Positions 51,364-61,863 of a stretch of 64,000 bases of DNA are shown here, in pieces. The notes below the pieces were generated by a model, which saw nothing but the letters and a program-made list of their open reading frames with translations, did no database searches and was not told the origin of the DNA. Position numbers and translations under genes: made by a program. Source of the DNA: Flavobacterium coralii (GTDB lineage Bacteria; Bacteroidota; Bacteroidia; Flavobacteriales; Flavobacteriaceae); contig NZ_JAHDIU010000002.1 in assembly GCF_019891545.1 (NCBI RefSeq), positions 434,001 to 498,000 of the forward strand, in the 5' to 3' direction. Position 1 is the stretch's first letter. The number at the start of each line of letters is the position of its first letter.

Positions 51364-53040
51364 ATGAAAAAAATTACACTCTTATTCACAACAATCTTAG
51401 GCATATCCGCTATGTCTCTAACAGCGCAAACAGCAAGGGTGCAGGTTATTCATAACTCTCCCGATGCTGCAGCAGCCGAAGTTGATGTATACCTTAATGG
51501 TAACATGCTGGAAGATGATTTTGCTTTCAGGACTGCTACACCGTTTATTGACGCTCCGGCAAACACACCACTAACAATTGTTGTTGCACCGGGTAACAGT
51601 ACATCAGCTGCTGATGGTATTTATACCCTTACAACTTCACTTGCAGAAAATGAAACGTATATTATTGTAGCCAACGGCTTGGTAAGTACTACAGGCTATT
51701 CTCCGCTACAACCTTTTGAGCTGTCTGTATTTGCAGGAGCAAGAGAAGTTGCCACATCACCTACTGCTGTAGATATGCTTGTAAGCCATGGTTCTCCCGA
51801 TGCGCCTACTGTAGATGTGGTTGAAACAAGCGTACCCGCAGGTACAGTAGTAAATAACATTTCTTTCCCTTCATTCGGAGATGATTACCTTGAGCTTTTA
51901 ACGGATGATTACATCATTGACATAACAGATGAGACAGGTGCTACTGTGGTAGCTTCATATCAGGCTCCGCTTGAAACTTTAGGACTTGAGGGTTCGGCCA
52001 TAACAGTACTTGCCAGCGGGTTTTTAGACCCTTCAATGAATAGTGATGGCCCTGCCTTTGGTGTATGGGTTGCCACAGCTGAAGGCGGCGCGCTAATACC
52101 ACTGCCATTGGCAAATGCTACGGCACGAGTTCAGATCATTCATAACTCTGCAGATATTGCAGCACAACTGGTTGATGTTTATTTAAATGGTGAATTACTT
52201 CAGAATGATTTTGCTTTCAGGACTGCGACACCGTTTATAGATGCTCCTGCAGATGAAGAAATTTCAATTGACATTGCTCCCGCTACAAGTACATCTGCAA
52301 GCGAAAGCATTTACAACCTTACTACAACACTTACATCTGGTGAAACATACGTTGTTATAGCTAATGGTATAGTAAGCACCACAGGTTATGAGCCAAACCA
52401 GCCTTTTGACCTGTATGTTTACCCGATGGCGAGAGAAATGGCTATGGAAATGGGAAATACTGATGTACTTGTATTTCACGGTGCTACCGATGCTCCTACT
52501 GTAGATGTAGTGGCAGTTGGCGCAGGAACAATTGTAGATGATATAATGTATGGTGATTTTGACGGTTACCTTGAACTTGCCACAGACGATTATACACTAA
52601 ACGTAACTACATCTGATGGAAATACTGTGGTTGCGGCTTACCAGGCACCTCTTTCAACGCTATCGTTAGATGGTGCTGCAATAACTGTACTTGCAAGTGG
52701 TTTCCTTAACCCGGCGTCAAATAGTGACGGGCCTGCTTTTGGATTATGGGTTGCATCAGCAAATGGCGGAGAACTTGTAGAGCTGCCTGCAGCTTTAAGC
52801 TCAGAGCAGTTTAAAAATAACAATATTACATTATATCCTAACCCTGCTGCATCAGTTATTAATGTTAGCGCTGCCGCACAGGATGTACAATACAATATGT
52901 TCGACCTTTCAGGAAGGCAGGTAGTACCGCAGTCAAACGGTAACACTATAGATGTATCATCACTTCAGGAAGGTGTATATATCCTACAATTGAATGTTAG
53001 CGGAGCAATCTCTCAACATAAAGTTGCTGTTAAAAAGTAA
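51364..53040 (+). CDS. DUF4397 repeat protein with T9SS type A sorting domain
   Basis: This 558-residue surface protein has a signal peptide (MKKITLLFTTILGISAMSLT). Two copies of about 230 residues follow, each made of two DUF4397 units: ARVQVIHNSPDAAAAEVDVY and VSHGSPDAPTVDVVE in the first, ARVQIIHNSADIAAQLVDVY and VFHGATDAPTVDVVA in the second. The C-terminus (LYPNPAASVINVS, then GVYILQLNVSGAISQHKVAVKK read as blocks) is the type A sorting signal for export and surface attachment by T9SS. DUF4397 folds like a beta-sandwich and may bind partners or polysaccharides; this is unknown. The 690-bp repeat is also visible at DNA level, which points to duplication. Confidence 0.93.
   Translation: MKKITLLFTTILGISAMSLTAQTARVQVIHNSPDAAAAEVDVYLNGNMLEDDFAFRTATPFIDAPANTPLTIVVAPGNSTSAADGIYTLTTSLAENETYIIVANGLVSTTGYSPLQPFELSVFAGAREVATSPTAVDMLVSHGSPDAPTVDVVETSVPAGTVVNNISFPSFGDDYLELLTDDYIIDITDETGATVVASYQAPLETLGLEGSAITVLASGFLDPSMNSDGPAFGVWVATAEGGALIPLPLANATARVQIIHNSADIAAQLVDVYLNGELLQNDFAFRTATPFIDAPADEEISIDIAPATSTSASESIYNLTTTLTSGETYVVIANGIVSTTGYEPNQPFDLYVYPMAREMAMEMGNTDVLVFHGATDAPTVDVVAVGAGTIVDDIMYGDFDGYLELATDDYTLNVTTSDGNTVVAAYQAPLSTLSLDGAAITVLASGFLNPASNSDGPAFGLWVASANGGELVELPAALSSEQFKNNNITLYPNPAASVINVSAAAQDVQYNMFDLSGRQVVPQSNGNTIDVSSLQEGVYILQLNVSGAISQHKVAVKK
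51433..52797 (+). repeat. Tandem 690-bp direct repeat within the DUF4397 gene
   Basis: The codons starting GCAAGGGTGCAGGTTATTCA at 51433 and GCACGAGTTCAGATCATTCA at 52123 begin equivalent repeats 690 bp apart. Long identical blocks include GATTTTGCTTTCAGGACTGC in both copies (around 51516 and 52206). Confidence 0.8.
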
Positions 53041-53064
53041 TAGTTTTGTAATGTGTGGGTTTGT

Positions 53065-53116
53065 ACTGTTTTACCGTAATGTAAAACAGTCAGAAAGGCA
53101 GCCGATGGCTGCCTTT
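53065..53116 (+). terminator. Tandem hairpin terminator after the DUF4397 gene
   Basis: Two stems in series: ACTGTTTTAC/GTAAAACAGT (53065-53090) and AAAGGCAGCC/GGCTGCCTTT (53094-53116), the second followed by a T-run. The second can also serve the convergent parC gene. Confidence 0.85.
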
Positions 53117-53140
53117 TTCTATTCACTGTATAATGATAAT

Positions 53141-55774
53141 CTAATCTAAAGAAAGGGTAATCTGTCCGTCTTCATCAAGTGTTATGGTAGTGTTTTCATC
53201 CGTCAGGTCAGTTTCATCTTTAACTTCCATTTCTTCAGGCACTTCTTCTTCCGGAGCTTCATAAGGTAGCGGCTCTAACAGGTTAATCTGTTTTACCTTA
53301 TCAGCGGTAAGCTGGTTACCAAGCGCTTTAATACCCTTAACAGCAATAAAGTTTTCAAGATCTACCACAAGATTTTCTTTTTGAACTCCTTTTACTTTGG
53401 AGAAGACTATCTCTGCAACGGGCCTGTAATCGGTAGAAACAATTTCCAGTTGCGATTTCTCATGCTCAGTTATGAAAACTTCCTCCTTATTTTCATTTTC
53501 TATAAGGAAGCGTTTTACATAGTAGCGCTCTTTTTCACCATCAAAATAAATAGCAGATACAGGCTTTTTAGGTACCCATTTTTCAAGCATTATCATGCCT
53601 TCATCAAAATGAGTTGTAATTTCCGGTACAATAGTTTTTACTTTGCCCGACTGATTAATAATTAAAAGCCTGTCGTTAGGACGGAATTCACCAAGCAGTT
53701 CTCCCCTGCCGTCAACATTCAAGCGCTGTACAGTATCGTCGAACCAAATGCGGCGTGGCTTTAATGTTGATATGCCTTTTTCCTTAAGCTCTATACGCTT
53801 TATAGGATATTTGGTAACAGTATTACCCCGCGAGGCACGCCCTTTTATACTTATAGTGGCAAAATCAAGGTCAAGCTTCAGCTTTTTAATGCTGCCTACC
53901 TGTCGTAGCAATATGTTTACAACCTCTGCCTCTCCATTCGGGTTAGCCGAAAAATACAATACCTGAGAACCCTTTGTGCCTTGTGTAAGGTCATATAGCT
54001 TATCGCGGGTTACACCAGATACATTAAAGCGTTTAACATAGCTTGGCCCCGACTTGCCATCGCGGTATATCATGTTATAAATCGTGCGCTTATCATTCTT
54101 ATCAAACACGGCGGCGTGAATTATGTCTTTACCCACAAAGGTTTTTACATCCACTTTGGTTACCATCATGTTACCATCGCGCAGGAAAACGATAACATCA
54201 TCAATATCACTGCAATCGGCTACATATTCATCTTTTTTAAGGCCGGTACCAATAAAACCTTCCTCCCTGTTCATATACAGTTTGGTATTGCGTAATACCA
54301 CTTTTGTAGCTTCTATATTATCAAAGCTCCTTAATTCTGTTTTGCGCTCCCTGCCTTTGCCATACTTCTCTTTAAGATTCTGGAAGTACTTTATGGCAAA
54401 ATCTATAATATGCTCAAGGTTATATTTTACCTGCTCTATTTCGCCTTCAAGGGCTTCAATTTTTTCCTGAGCCTTGTCAATATCAAATTTAGAAATCCTC
54501 TTAATTCTTATTTCTGTCAGGCGTACTATATCCTCTTCGGTAACAGCACGCTTAAGATGTGTGGTAAAAGGCTTCAGGCCTTCATCTATGGCACGTATAA
54601 CACCTTCCCAGGTTTCCTCCTCTTCAATAAGGCGGTAAATCCTGTTCTCAATAAAAATACGCTCTAATGACAGGAAATGCCATTGCTCTTCAAATTCATC
54701 AAGCTGAATTTCAAGTTCACGCTTCAGCAGGTCAACAGTACGCCTGGTTGAGATACGCAGCATTTCACTTACGCCCACAAAATAAGGCTTATGCCCGTCA
54801 ATTACGCATCCAAGAGGCGCTAAAGAGGTTTCGCAGGCTGTAAAAGCAAAGAGTGCATCTATCGTCTTATCAGGTGAAACTCCCGGCGGCAGGTGTATTA
54901 ATATCTCAACATCAGCAGCCGTATTATCTTCAATTTTTTTGACTTTTATCTTTCCTTTTTCGTTGGCTTTCAGTATACTGTCTATAAGACTTGAAGTATT
55001 AGTTGAAAAAGGTATTTGTGTAATTACAAGTGTGCTTTTATCCAATTGTGATACTTTGGCACGCACACGCACACGCCCGCCGCGCATACCGTCGTTATAG
55101 TTTGATATGTCAGCTACTCCCCCTGTAGGAAAGTCAGGGTAAATGGTAAAAGGCTTATTTTTAAGTACTTTAATTGAAGCATCAATCAGCTCATTAAAAT
55201 TATGAGGAAGCACTTTAGTAGATAAACCAACAGCGATGCCCTCTGCTCCCTGTGCTAACAGTAACGGGAACTTTACAGGCAGGTTTACAGGCTCATTCTT
55301 CCGCCCGTCATATGATAGCTGCCATGTGGTGACTTTAGGGCTGTAAAGCACCTCAAGCGCAAATTTAGAAAGGCGTGCTTCTATATAACGGGGCGCCGCA
55401 GCGCCATCACCTGTAAGGATGTTTCCCCAGTTACCCTGTGTGTCTATAAGCAGGTCTTTCTGGCCTATCTGTACCATTGCATCGCCAATACTGGCATCGC
55501 CGTGCGGGTGGTACTGCATAGTATGCCCCACAACGTTGGCCACTTTATTATACCGGCCGTCGTCAAGCTCTTTAAGAGAGTGCATAATACGGCGCTGTAC
55601 CGGCTTAAAACCGTCTTCTATGGCGGGTACGGCACGCTCAAGGATAACATAAGAAGCATAATCCAGAAACCAGTCTTTATACATACCGGTAACCTTGGTT
55701 ATGGTTTCCTGCTGCTCCGGAGCATCACCTTCGTATTGCTCTCCTTCTATGGGTTCAAAATTATCTTCGCTCAT
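53141..55774 (-). CDS. parC: DNA topoisomerase IV subunit A
   Basis: This 877-residue type IIA topoisomerase A subunit has the active-site Tyr130 in APRYIEARLSKFALEVL, the HPHGDASIGDAMVQIG region (residues 89-104), LPVKFPLLLAQGAEGIAVGL and a long C-terminal beta-pinwheel domain with acidic end (EVPEEMEVKDETDLTDEN). Adjacency to parE and an absence of the GyrA box-type repeats argue for ParC rather than GyrA. Topo IV decatenates daughter chromosomes. At the position of the main quinolone-resistance Ser (HPHGDS in E. coli ParC) it has Ala94 (HPHGDA), as I recall in many Bacteroidota. A lipoprotein gene lies 2 bp upstream. Confidence 0.94.
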   Translation of the reverse strand: MSEDNFEPIEGEQYEGDAPEQQETITKVTGMYKDWFLDYASYVILERAVPAIEDGFKPVQRRIMHSLKELDDGRYNKVANVVGHTMQYHPHGDASIGDAMVQIGQKDLLIDTQGNWGNILTGDGAAAPRYIEARLSKFALEVLYSPKVTTWQLSYDGRKNEPVNLPVKFPLLLAQGAEGIAVGLSTKVLPHNFNELIDASIKVLKNKPFTIYPDFPTGGVADISNYNDGMRGGRVRVRAKVSQLDKSTLVITQIPFSTNTSSLIDSILKANEKGKIKVKKIEDNTAADVEILIHLPPGVSPDKTIDALFAFTACETSLAPLGCVIDGHKPYFVGVSEMLRISTRRTVDLLKRELEIQLDEFEEQWHFLSLERIFIENRIYRLIEEEETWEGVIRAIDEGLKPFTTHLKRAVTEEDIVRLTEIRIKRISKFDIDKAQEKIEALEGEIEQVKYNLEHIIDFAIKYFQNLKEKYGKGRERKTELRSFDNIEATKVVLRNTKLYMNREEGFIGTGLKKDEYVADCSDIDDVIVFLRDGNMMVTKVDVKTFVGKDIIHAAVFDKNDKRTIYNMIYRDGKSGPSYVKRFNVSGVTRDKLYDLTQGTKGSQVLYFSANPNGEAEVVNILLRQVGSIKKLKLDLDFATISIKGRASRGNTVTKYPIKRIELKEKGISTLKPRRIWFDDTVQRLNVDGRGELLGEFRPNDRLLIINQSGKVKTIVPEITTHFDEGMIMLEKWVPKKPVSAIYFDGEKERYYVKRFLIENENKEEVFITEHEKSQLEIVSTDYRPVAEIVFSKVKGVQKENLVVDLENFIAVKGIKALGNQLTADKVKQINLLEPLPYEAPEEEVPEEMEVKDETDLTDENTTITLDEDGQITLSLD

Positions 55775-55776
55775 TT

Positions 55777-56367
55777 TTAATCTACTCCAAAATATTTTAC
55801 ACCTACCTCTTTAAAAAATGTTTTTAGCTCATCAACTCTATTTTCACAAACTTTATTTTCTAAGCTTTCTGAAACTCTAATCTTTGAACATTGAAAACAA
55901 ATCTCTATGTACGAGATAATCTTACCTTTTGAATTGTAAAAAAGTATATTATGCCGTGGATTGAAACACAGTGTTTCACCCAAAATTTCAGGACAGTTAT
56001 GGCTATCTAATGTTTTGTATAATAATATTTTACTATCCTCATCCAGCACTACCCTATCTTTAATACCCGAAGCTTTTACCATTAGCTTACCATCAACCAC
56101 AGATTCAGATACCGTCACGTAGCCTGAACGTGACGTTGCTATTGTATCCCACCACTGCCTGTCCGGATAAGAAATTATCTCAATTTTTTCTACATCAGGT
56201 AAAGAAAAAGTAGACACATAATTTTGCTCCGACTCAACCTCCAATACATTACTAATAGTATCAACTGTAATTGCGTTATCTTTCTTAGAAGTATTTAATT
56301 TCTTTTGACAACTATGAACAGACAATAGCAATCCGGAAAATAAAAATAATCTAATCCACCACATCAA
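55777..56367 (-). CDS. Hypothetical lipoprotein located between parE and parC
   Basis: This 196-residue protein has a lipoprotein signal ([20 protein letters not shown]; lipobox SVHSC, Cys20). The mature part has many Asp/Ser residues and the Cys-rich stretch [20 protein letters not shown] followed by [19 protein letters not shown], in which ICFQC forms a CxxC pair. I recognise no family. Its start lies 17 bp inside the parE 3' end and its stop 2 bp before parC, so it is embedded in the topoisomerase operon. Base use resembles that of its neighbours but is slightly more AT-rich, so it may be an insertion. Confidence 0.75.
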   Translation of the reverse strand: MMWWIRLFLFSGLLLSVHSCQKKLNTSKKDNAITVDTISNVLEVESEQNYVSTFSLPDVEKIEIISYPDRQWWDTIATSRSGYVTVSESVVDGKLMVKASGIKDRVVLDEDSKILLYKTLDSHNCPEILGETLCFNPRHNILFYNSKGKIISYIEICFQCSKIRVSESLENKVCENRVDELKTFFKEVGVKYFGVD

Positions 56368-58201
56368 GCTCTACTTTTAGGTTATTGATAATAAAATCCT
56401 GCCTGTCGGGTGTGTTCTTGCCCATGTAAAACTCGAGCATATTTTGTATGGAGGTAGCACTATCCAGCATTACCGGGTCAAGGCGTATATCCTGTCCTAT
56501 AAAATGCTTAAACTCATCCGGCGATATTTCACCCAATCCCTTAAATCGCGTTATCTCAGGTTTACCTTTTAGTTTTTCAATTGCTGCTTTGCGTTCTTCT
56601 TCGCTGTAACAATAAATGGTTTCTTTTTTATTCCGTACCCTGAAAAGTGGGGTTTGTAATATGTATAAATGCCGCTCTTTTATCAGCTCCGGGAAAAACT
56701 GCAGGAAGAACGTTATTAGCAGGAGGCGTATGTGCATACCGTCAACATCGGCATCGGTAGCTATAACAATATTGTTATAGCGCAGGTTTTCCATTTCCTC
56801 TTCAATATTAAGTGCTGCCTGTAACAGGTTAAACTCTTCATTCTCATAAACAATTTTCTTGCTCATGCCATAAGAGTTAAGCGGCTTACCGCGAAGGCTG
56901 AAAACCGCCTGTGTGTTTACATCCCTCGACTTTGTTATGGAGCCTGAAGCCGAATCACCCTCTGTAATAAAAAGTGTGCTTTCAAGGCTTCGCGGGTTTT
57001 TGGCATCGGTAAGGTGTACACGGCAGTCACGCAGTTTTTTATTATGCAGGCTGGCTTTTTTAGCCCTGTCGCGTGCCAGCTTGCGTATGCCCGAAAGTTC
57101 TTTACGCTCGCGCTCTGCCTGCAATATCTTTTTTAGCAAAGCGTCAGCTGTTTCCGGGTTACGGTGTAAAAAATTGTCGAGTTTTGTCTTTATAAAATCA
57201 TTTACAAAAGTACGCACCGTTGGCAGGTTCGGCCCCATATCGGTAGAGCCAAGCTTTGTTTTGGTCTGCGATTCGAATACAGGTTCCTCAACCTTAACGC
57301 TGATGGCACTAACGATTGACTTACGAATATCTGCCGCCTCAAAATTTTTATTGTAAAATTCTTTTATGGTTCTTACCAAAGCCTCGCGAAAGGCTGCAAG
57401 GTGCGTACCGCCCTGCGTAGTGTTTTGCCCGTTTACAAACGAATAATACTCTTCGCTGTATTGGGTTTTGCTATGCGTCATGGCTATCTCGATATCTTCA
57501 TCTTTAAGATGTATTATCGGGTATATCCTGTCGTCTTCATTAATATTTTCGCTCAAAAGATCTTTAAGCCCTTCTTCTGACTGGTATTTTTCACCGTTAT
57601 AAATTATTGTCAGCCCCGTGTTCAGGTAACAATAATTTTTGAGCATCATTACTATATACTCATTGCGGTATTTGTAATTCTTAAAAATAGTATCATCAGC
57701 AATAAAGGAGACTTTTGTCCCTTTTCGCTTCGTAGTTTCTATTATGTCTTCTTCCAGTGTAAGCTCTCCGGCAGAAAATTCAGCCGCCTTTTGCTGGTTG
57801 TTCCTTACGGACTCTACCCTGAAATAAGTAGAAAGCGCATTAACTGCCTTGGTACCCACACCATTTAAACCAACCGATTTTTTAAATGCGCGAGAGTCAT
57901 ACTTACCACCGGTATTCATTTTAGAAACTACATCTACCACCTTTCCTAACGGAATGCCACGGCCGTAGTCGCGAACGGTAACCGTTTTATCACGAACTGT
58001 AACTTCTATGGTTTTACCCGTGCCCATAACAAACTCATCTATAGAGTTATCAAGCACTTCTTTTAAAAGGATATAAATACCGTCATCAGGCGATGAACCG
58101 TCACCAAGCTTTCCGATATACATACCGGGACGCATACGGATGTGCTCCTTCCAGTCGAGTGAACGGATGTTATCTTCAGTGTACTGATTCTGCTCCAGCA
58201 T
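56351..58201 (-). CDS. parE: DNA topoisomerase IV subunit B
   Basis: This 616-residue ATPase subunit has the GHKL motifs: [11 protein letters not shown] (Asn52 and Glu47 region), [12 protein letters not shown] (residues ~77-88) and [14 protein letters not shown] (111-124), then the Toprim core with [16 protein letters not shown] (around residue 410), SLRGKPLN and [16 protein letters not shown]. GyrB-size length and partner adjacency support ParE. It powers topoisomerase IV by ATP hydrolysis. The lipoprotein gene overlaps its 3' end. It is divergent from the 58415 lipoprotein. Confidence 0.95.
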   Translation of the reverse strand: MLEQNQYTEDNIRSLDWKEHIRMRPGMYIGKLGDGSSPDDGIYILLKEVLDNSIDEFVMGTGKTIEVTVRDKTVTVRDYGRGIPLGKVVDVVSKMNTGGKYDSRAFKKSVGLNGVGTKAVNALSTYFRVESVRNNQQKAAEFSAGELTLEEDIIETTKRKGTKVSFIADDTIFKNYKYRNEYIVMMLKNYCYLNTGLTIIYNGEKYQSEEGLKDLLSENINEDDRIYPIIHLKDEDIEIAMTHSKTQYSEEYYSFVNGQNTTQGGTHLAAFREALVRTIKEFYNKNFEAADIRKSIVSAISVKVEEPVFESQTKTKLGSTDMGPNLPTVRTFVNDFIKTKLDNFLHRNPETADALLKKILQAERERKELSGIRKLARDRAKKASLHNKKLRDCRVHLTDAKNPRSLESTLFITEGDSASGSITKSRDVNTQAVFSLRGKPLNSYGMSKKIVYENEEFNLLQAALNIEEEMENLRYNNIVIATDADVDGMHIRLLLITFFLQFFPELIKERHLYILQTPLFRVRNKKETIYCYSEEERKAAIEKLKGKPEITRFKGLGEISPDEFKHFIGQDIRLDPVMLDSATSIQNMLEFYMGKNTPDRQDFIINNLKVELDVVD

Positions 58202-58414
58202 ATAAAAAAAGGGATTTTGTGCTAATGTACTATATATGGCAAAAAAATGAAAGCCTAATTCTAGAAACTTTTACGATGAGTTGTCAGATTCGACAATTAT
58301 ACATCAAATAATGTACAAATGTGATAATTAGTACCTCCTTCCAATCCGTTATTATTATGTAAAAACTTTTTACGCTTGCTGTATATTCTTTAAATTTATG
58401 AAAAACCTAAAACC

Positions 58415-58903
58415 ATGAAAAAAATAATCATCTGTCTTTCGGCACTATCACTGGTAGCCTGTAAAGACAAAGAACAAAATGAAACTATAAGTGATAGTTC
58501 GAATAATTCTGTGACATCAGAGAATGTAACCGAAAAACATTGTTTTTTACAGGTTTCTCCTTATTCGCCTGAATACAATAAAGACAGGGTTGTTGCAGAC
58601 AGTATCGTTTTTGAGTATGAGAAGAAAGGCGACAGCGTGTATGGCATTTTAAGCTGGCTGCCTTATGAAAAAGATACAAAACGCAGTACGTTCAGGGGTG
58701 TCTTGAAAGATGGCAAAGGCACTGCTATAGCAGAAACTATGGCTGAAGGCATGGATTATACAGAAGAGCTTCATTTTACTGTGGAGGACAATTCTGCAAA
58801 AATAACCTATGGCGCTATGCAGCAGGATAAAGAGGGAATATGGAGGTATGAAGATGAAAGCAAAACATCTGAACAGGTATTGGAGAAGGTTGACTGTAAC
58901 TAA
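58415..58903 (+). CDS. Hypothetical lipoprotein
   Basis: This 162-residue protein has a lipoprotein signal (MKKIIICLSALSLVACKDKE; lipobox LVAC, Cys16). A polar Asn/Ser linker follows, then a beta-rich domain: CFLQVSPYSPEYNKDRVVAD, SIVFEYEKKGDSVYGILSWL and GVLKDGKGTAIAETMAEGMD. The pattern is shared with small flavobacterial lipoproteins of unknown role. It ends in a bidirectional hairpin shared with the convergent T9SS gene. Confidence 0.8.
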   Translation: MKKIIICLSALSLVACKDKEQNETISDSSNNSVTSENVTEKHCFLQVSPYSPEYNKDRVVADSIVFEYEKKGDSVYGILSWLPYEKDTKRSTFRGVLKDGKGTAIAETMAEGMDYTEELHFTVEDNSAKITYGAMQQDKEGIWRYEDESKTSEQVLEKVDCN

Positions 58904-58924
58904 CTGAAAAATTTATTAAAAACA

Positions 58925-58952
58925 AAAAGCTGCCTCATAAGAGGCAGCTTTT
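58925..58952. terminator. Bidirectional terminator between the 58415 and 58975 genes
   Basis: AAAAGCTGCCTC (58925-58936), loop ATAA, GAGGCAGCTTTT (58941-58952): 12-bp perfect stem with T-run. Confidence 0.9.
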
Positions 58953-58974
58953 TTAATATAGTGTAAGTTACTAA

Positions 58975-60483
58975 TTAGTTTTTAACAACTTTCTTAGTTA
59001 CTGTACCTTTTTCTGTAGAGATGTTCATGATGTACATTCCAGAAGCAAGGTCAGATACATTTATCTGAGCTTCAGCAACACCATCAAACTTAACAGTTTT
59101 AACTGTACGGCCATTGATATCTACTACTGATACACCATTTACAAGGCTTGAAGAAGCGTTTGCAATGTTGATTACGTTTGTAGCAGGGTTCGGGAATACA
59201 GCAAGTTGAGAGACAGCATTTTCTTCTACACCGGCAACTGAAGATACTTGTACGTTATCAAGAGTTACCCATCCGAAGTTAGCTTGTGCCTGAGCAGGAG
59301 CTGTATAGTTGAAACCTATATAGTAAACACCTGTTGAAGGAGCTGTAAATGTAGCTGTTTCTTGTATCCATTCGTTGTTTACAATTTCAGCTAAAGGCTT
59401 AATAGTTGTAGTTTGAGCAGCTACAGTATTATCATCACCTACAGTTACCCTAAGGTTGTTTACACCACCGTTACCTGCACCAGCACGCTCTCTTACATAA
59501 TATGTAACAGTTACTACCTCACCACCTGTAAGGTTAAGAGGCCTAGAGAAAAGCCATGCATCAGAAATTGCACCGAAAGCACCTGCGCTCATAGCTAATT
59601 CACCTTCCTGAGGGGTAAAAGCAGTTCCTGCTGCAGGCATTGTTTCCCAGGTAGAACCTGTAGCTGCATTTAGGATAGACCATCCGCCAAGGCTTGGAGT
59701 TTCGAAACCATAAGTATAAGCAAGATCAGCAGCAGTAAATTCAGTACTGAAAGAGATAGGGCCTATCCACTCACTGTAATCTGTACCGCCGCAAAAAGAA
59801 CGGATGTAAAATGAGTAATCTGTACTTGCAGTTAAATCAGTTAGGTTAACTTCTGTGCCATCCATTACATCAATAGTATTGATAGCACCGTTACCCTGCT
59901 CATAATCAAGCGGGCCGTACTCAAATTGGTAGCCTTCAGGAGCACCAACTGCAGGAGCTGTCCAGCTTATTGAAACAGTTGTAGTTGTAGGCGCTTCAAC
60001 ATATTGGAAACCAGCAGGAGTAAAACATGATGTAGGTGTAACTGAAAGTTCGAAATCGAAACCTAAAGCTGACCAACGGTTATCAAACATAATATAATAT
60101 GTTACACCGGCTGCTGCAGGGAATTCAAGATCAGAAAGGTATTCTTCATTAGCCGCATCAACATCGTCATTAATTGCGTAGCAGGTTAAGTTACTGCAAG
60201 TTCCTGTAAATACAGAAACCCTTGTATCAAGGTTTGGGTTTGTATTTGCAGCAATGTTAGTATTAACCCTTACAAGCGCGTTTTCAGTCGCTGTAAATGA
60301 ATACCATTCTCCTGCCGGAGTTGCAGCTGCTGCTTGCCAGCATCCCGCCTGGTAAGTACCGTCAATTGTTCCAACCGTGTAAGTACCCGGTGTCACCGCA
60401 ACTGCACCGCCACAATTGTTTTGTGCATTTGCAGTTAAAAAGGAGCCTACTAGTAGTGCCCCTAATAGTAATTGTTTTTTCAT
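58975..60483 (-). CDS. Secreted fibronectin type III protein with T9SS type A sorting domain
   Basis: This 502-residue protein has a signal peptide (MKKQLLLGALLVGSFLTANA). The first part (residues ~20-145) is a beta-sandwich-like region with GEWYSFTATENALVRVNTNI. A fibronectin type III domain follows (~155-250, with TTTVSISWTAPAVGAPEGYQ and TDYSFYIRSFCGGTDYSEWI), then a jelly-roll-like segment (WSILNAATGSTWETMP, onward) that resembles a cleaved-adhesin or MAM-like carbohydrate-binding module. The C-terminus (LAVFPNPATNVINIANASS, then GMYIMNISTEKGTVTKKVVK) is the T9SS type A signal. It should be an exported surface adhesin or enzyme accessory; no catalytic domain is seen. Confidence 0.93.
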   Translation of the reverse strand: MKKQLLLGALLVGSFLTANAQNNCGGAVAVTPGTYTVGTIDGTYQAGCWQAAAATPAGEWYSFTATENALVRVNTNIAANTNPNLDTRVSVFTGTCSNLTCYAINDDVDAANEEYLSDLEFPAAAGVTYYIMFDNRWSALGFDFELSVTPTSCFTPAGFQYVEAPTTTTVSISWTAPAVGAPEGYQFEYGPLDYEQGNGAINTIDVMDGTEVNLTDLTASTDYSFYIRSFCGGTDYSEWIGPISFSTEFTAADLAYTYGFETPSLGGWSILNAATGSTWETMPAAGTAFTPQEGELAMSAGAFGAISDAWLFSRPLNLTGGEVVTVTYYVRERAGAGNGGVNNLRVTVGDDNTVAAQTTTIKPLAEIVNNEWIQETATFTAPSTGVYYIGFNYTAPAQAQANFGWVTLDNVQVSSVAGVEENAVSQLAVFPNPATNVINIANASSSLVNGVSVVDINGRTVKTVKFDGVAEAQINVSDLASGMYIMNISTEKGTVTKKVVKN

Positions 60484-60661
60484 GGTAATAGTTTTTAATT
60501 TTTTCCAAAAGTAGTAAAAAAAAAATCTGATACAATTTTTATTATGTTAATATCAATAAAAAAACAAGCTTTAATTAAATATTTTTTACGACTTTCTGAA
60601 TTAACTAATTAAATAAGTATTTAAAGTAATGCTGTACTTAATTGTATATCAAGTCTTACAA

Positions 60662-61729
60662 TTAAAATATTTTGCTGGTTTTGCTAATCAGGTAAAAGTC
60701 TGCCAGCACTAAAGCTGCCATGGCTTCTACAATAGGTACTGCCCTTGGTACTACGCAGGCATCGTGCCTCCCCTTACCTTTTACTTCTGTTACATTATTA
60801 TGTATATCTATAGATTCCTGGCTTTGCATAAGTGTTGCCACAGGCTTAAAAGCGACCCTGAAATATATGTCCATTCCGTTACTTATGCCACCCTGTATAC
60901 CACCGGAAAGATTGGTCTTAGTAGTTCCGTCGGTATTAAATATGTCATTATGCTCACTCCCTTTCATTCGGGCGCCACAAAAACCACTGCCATATTCAAA
61001 ACCTTTAACGGCATTTATAGACAACATAGCTTTACCTAATTCGGCATGCAGCTTATCAAACACTGGTTCACCCAGGCCGGCAGGTACATTTTGTAATACA
61101 CAGGTTATCGTTCCGCCAATAGTGTCGCCTTCTTTCCTTACCTCTTTAATATAATTTTCCATTTTAGCAGCAGTTTCCGTATCAGGGCAGCGCACATCAT
61201 TGGTATCTATAAGGCTGAAATCAAGTGCCTGATAGGGCTTGTCTATAAATATTTCTCCAACGGATGATACAAAAGCATTAATCTTTATATCGGGTATCAG
61301 CTTCCTGGCAATTGCCCCTGCCGCAACGCGGCAGGCAGTTTCGCGTGCAGAGCTTCTGCCCCCACCCCTGTAATCTCTTATACCATATTTTTGCTGGTAG
61401 GTGTAATCGGCGTGAGACGGCCTGTATATATCTTTTATATGAGAGTAGTCTTTACTTTTATGGTCTTCGTTTTTTATCATAAAACCAATGGGTGTACCTG
61501 TTGTTACTCCCTCAAATATTCCTGACAAAAACTCTACCCTATCCGTTTCCTTTCGCTGCGTAACGATTGCAGACTGCCCCGGGCGTCGCCTGTCCATTTC
61601 TTTCTGTACAACATCCATATCAAGAGTAATCCCTGCCGGGCAACCGTCAATAATACCACCAATTGCTGCGCCGTGAGATTCGCCGAAAGTTGTCAGCTTA
61701 AATATAGTACCAAAAGTATTTCCTGCCAT
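60662..61729 (-). CDS. aroC: Chorismate synthase
   Basis: This 355-residue enzyme converts 5-enolpyruvylshikimate-3-phosphate to chorismate, the last shared step to aromatic amino acids and folate. Signatures include [20 protein letters not shown] (residues ~13-32), [37 protein letters not shown] and the C-terminal [20 protein letters not shown]. Both FMN-binding signature blocks are intact. It is a stand-alone gene divergent from the LpxH-like gene. Confidence 0.97.
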   Translation of the reverse strand: MAGNTFGTIFKLTTFGESHGAAIGGIIDGCPAGITLDMDVVQKEMDRRRPGQSAIVTQRKETDRVEFLSGIFEGVTTGTPIGFMIKNEDHKSKDYSHIKDIYRPSHADYTYQQKYGIRDYRGGGRSSARETACRVAAGAIARKLIPDIKINAFVSSVGEIFIDKPYQALDFSLIDTNDVRCPDTETAAKMENYIKEVRKEGDTIGGTITCVLQNVPAGLGEPVFDKLHAELGKAMLSINAVKGFEYGSGFCGARMKGSEHNDIFNTDGTTKTNLSGGIQGGISNGMDIYFRVAFKPVATLMQSQESIDIHNNVTEVKGKGRHDACVVPRAVPIVEAMAALVLADFYLISKTSKIF

Positions 61730-61863
61730 TATGTTGTAAGTTTTTACAAATTTACTTTTTCCTGATTAAAACAGTACCTGCTTTATTTTTAAAAACAACT
61801 ATTTTATAACCTTACCATAAGCTGTAATTAAAACACATAGGTGTATTTTGCATAAAACACCCC

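Noticed and set aside
51433-52797. Transposon-type direct repeat
   Set aside because: Both copies are in frame within one protein and lack terminal inverted repeats or a transposase.
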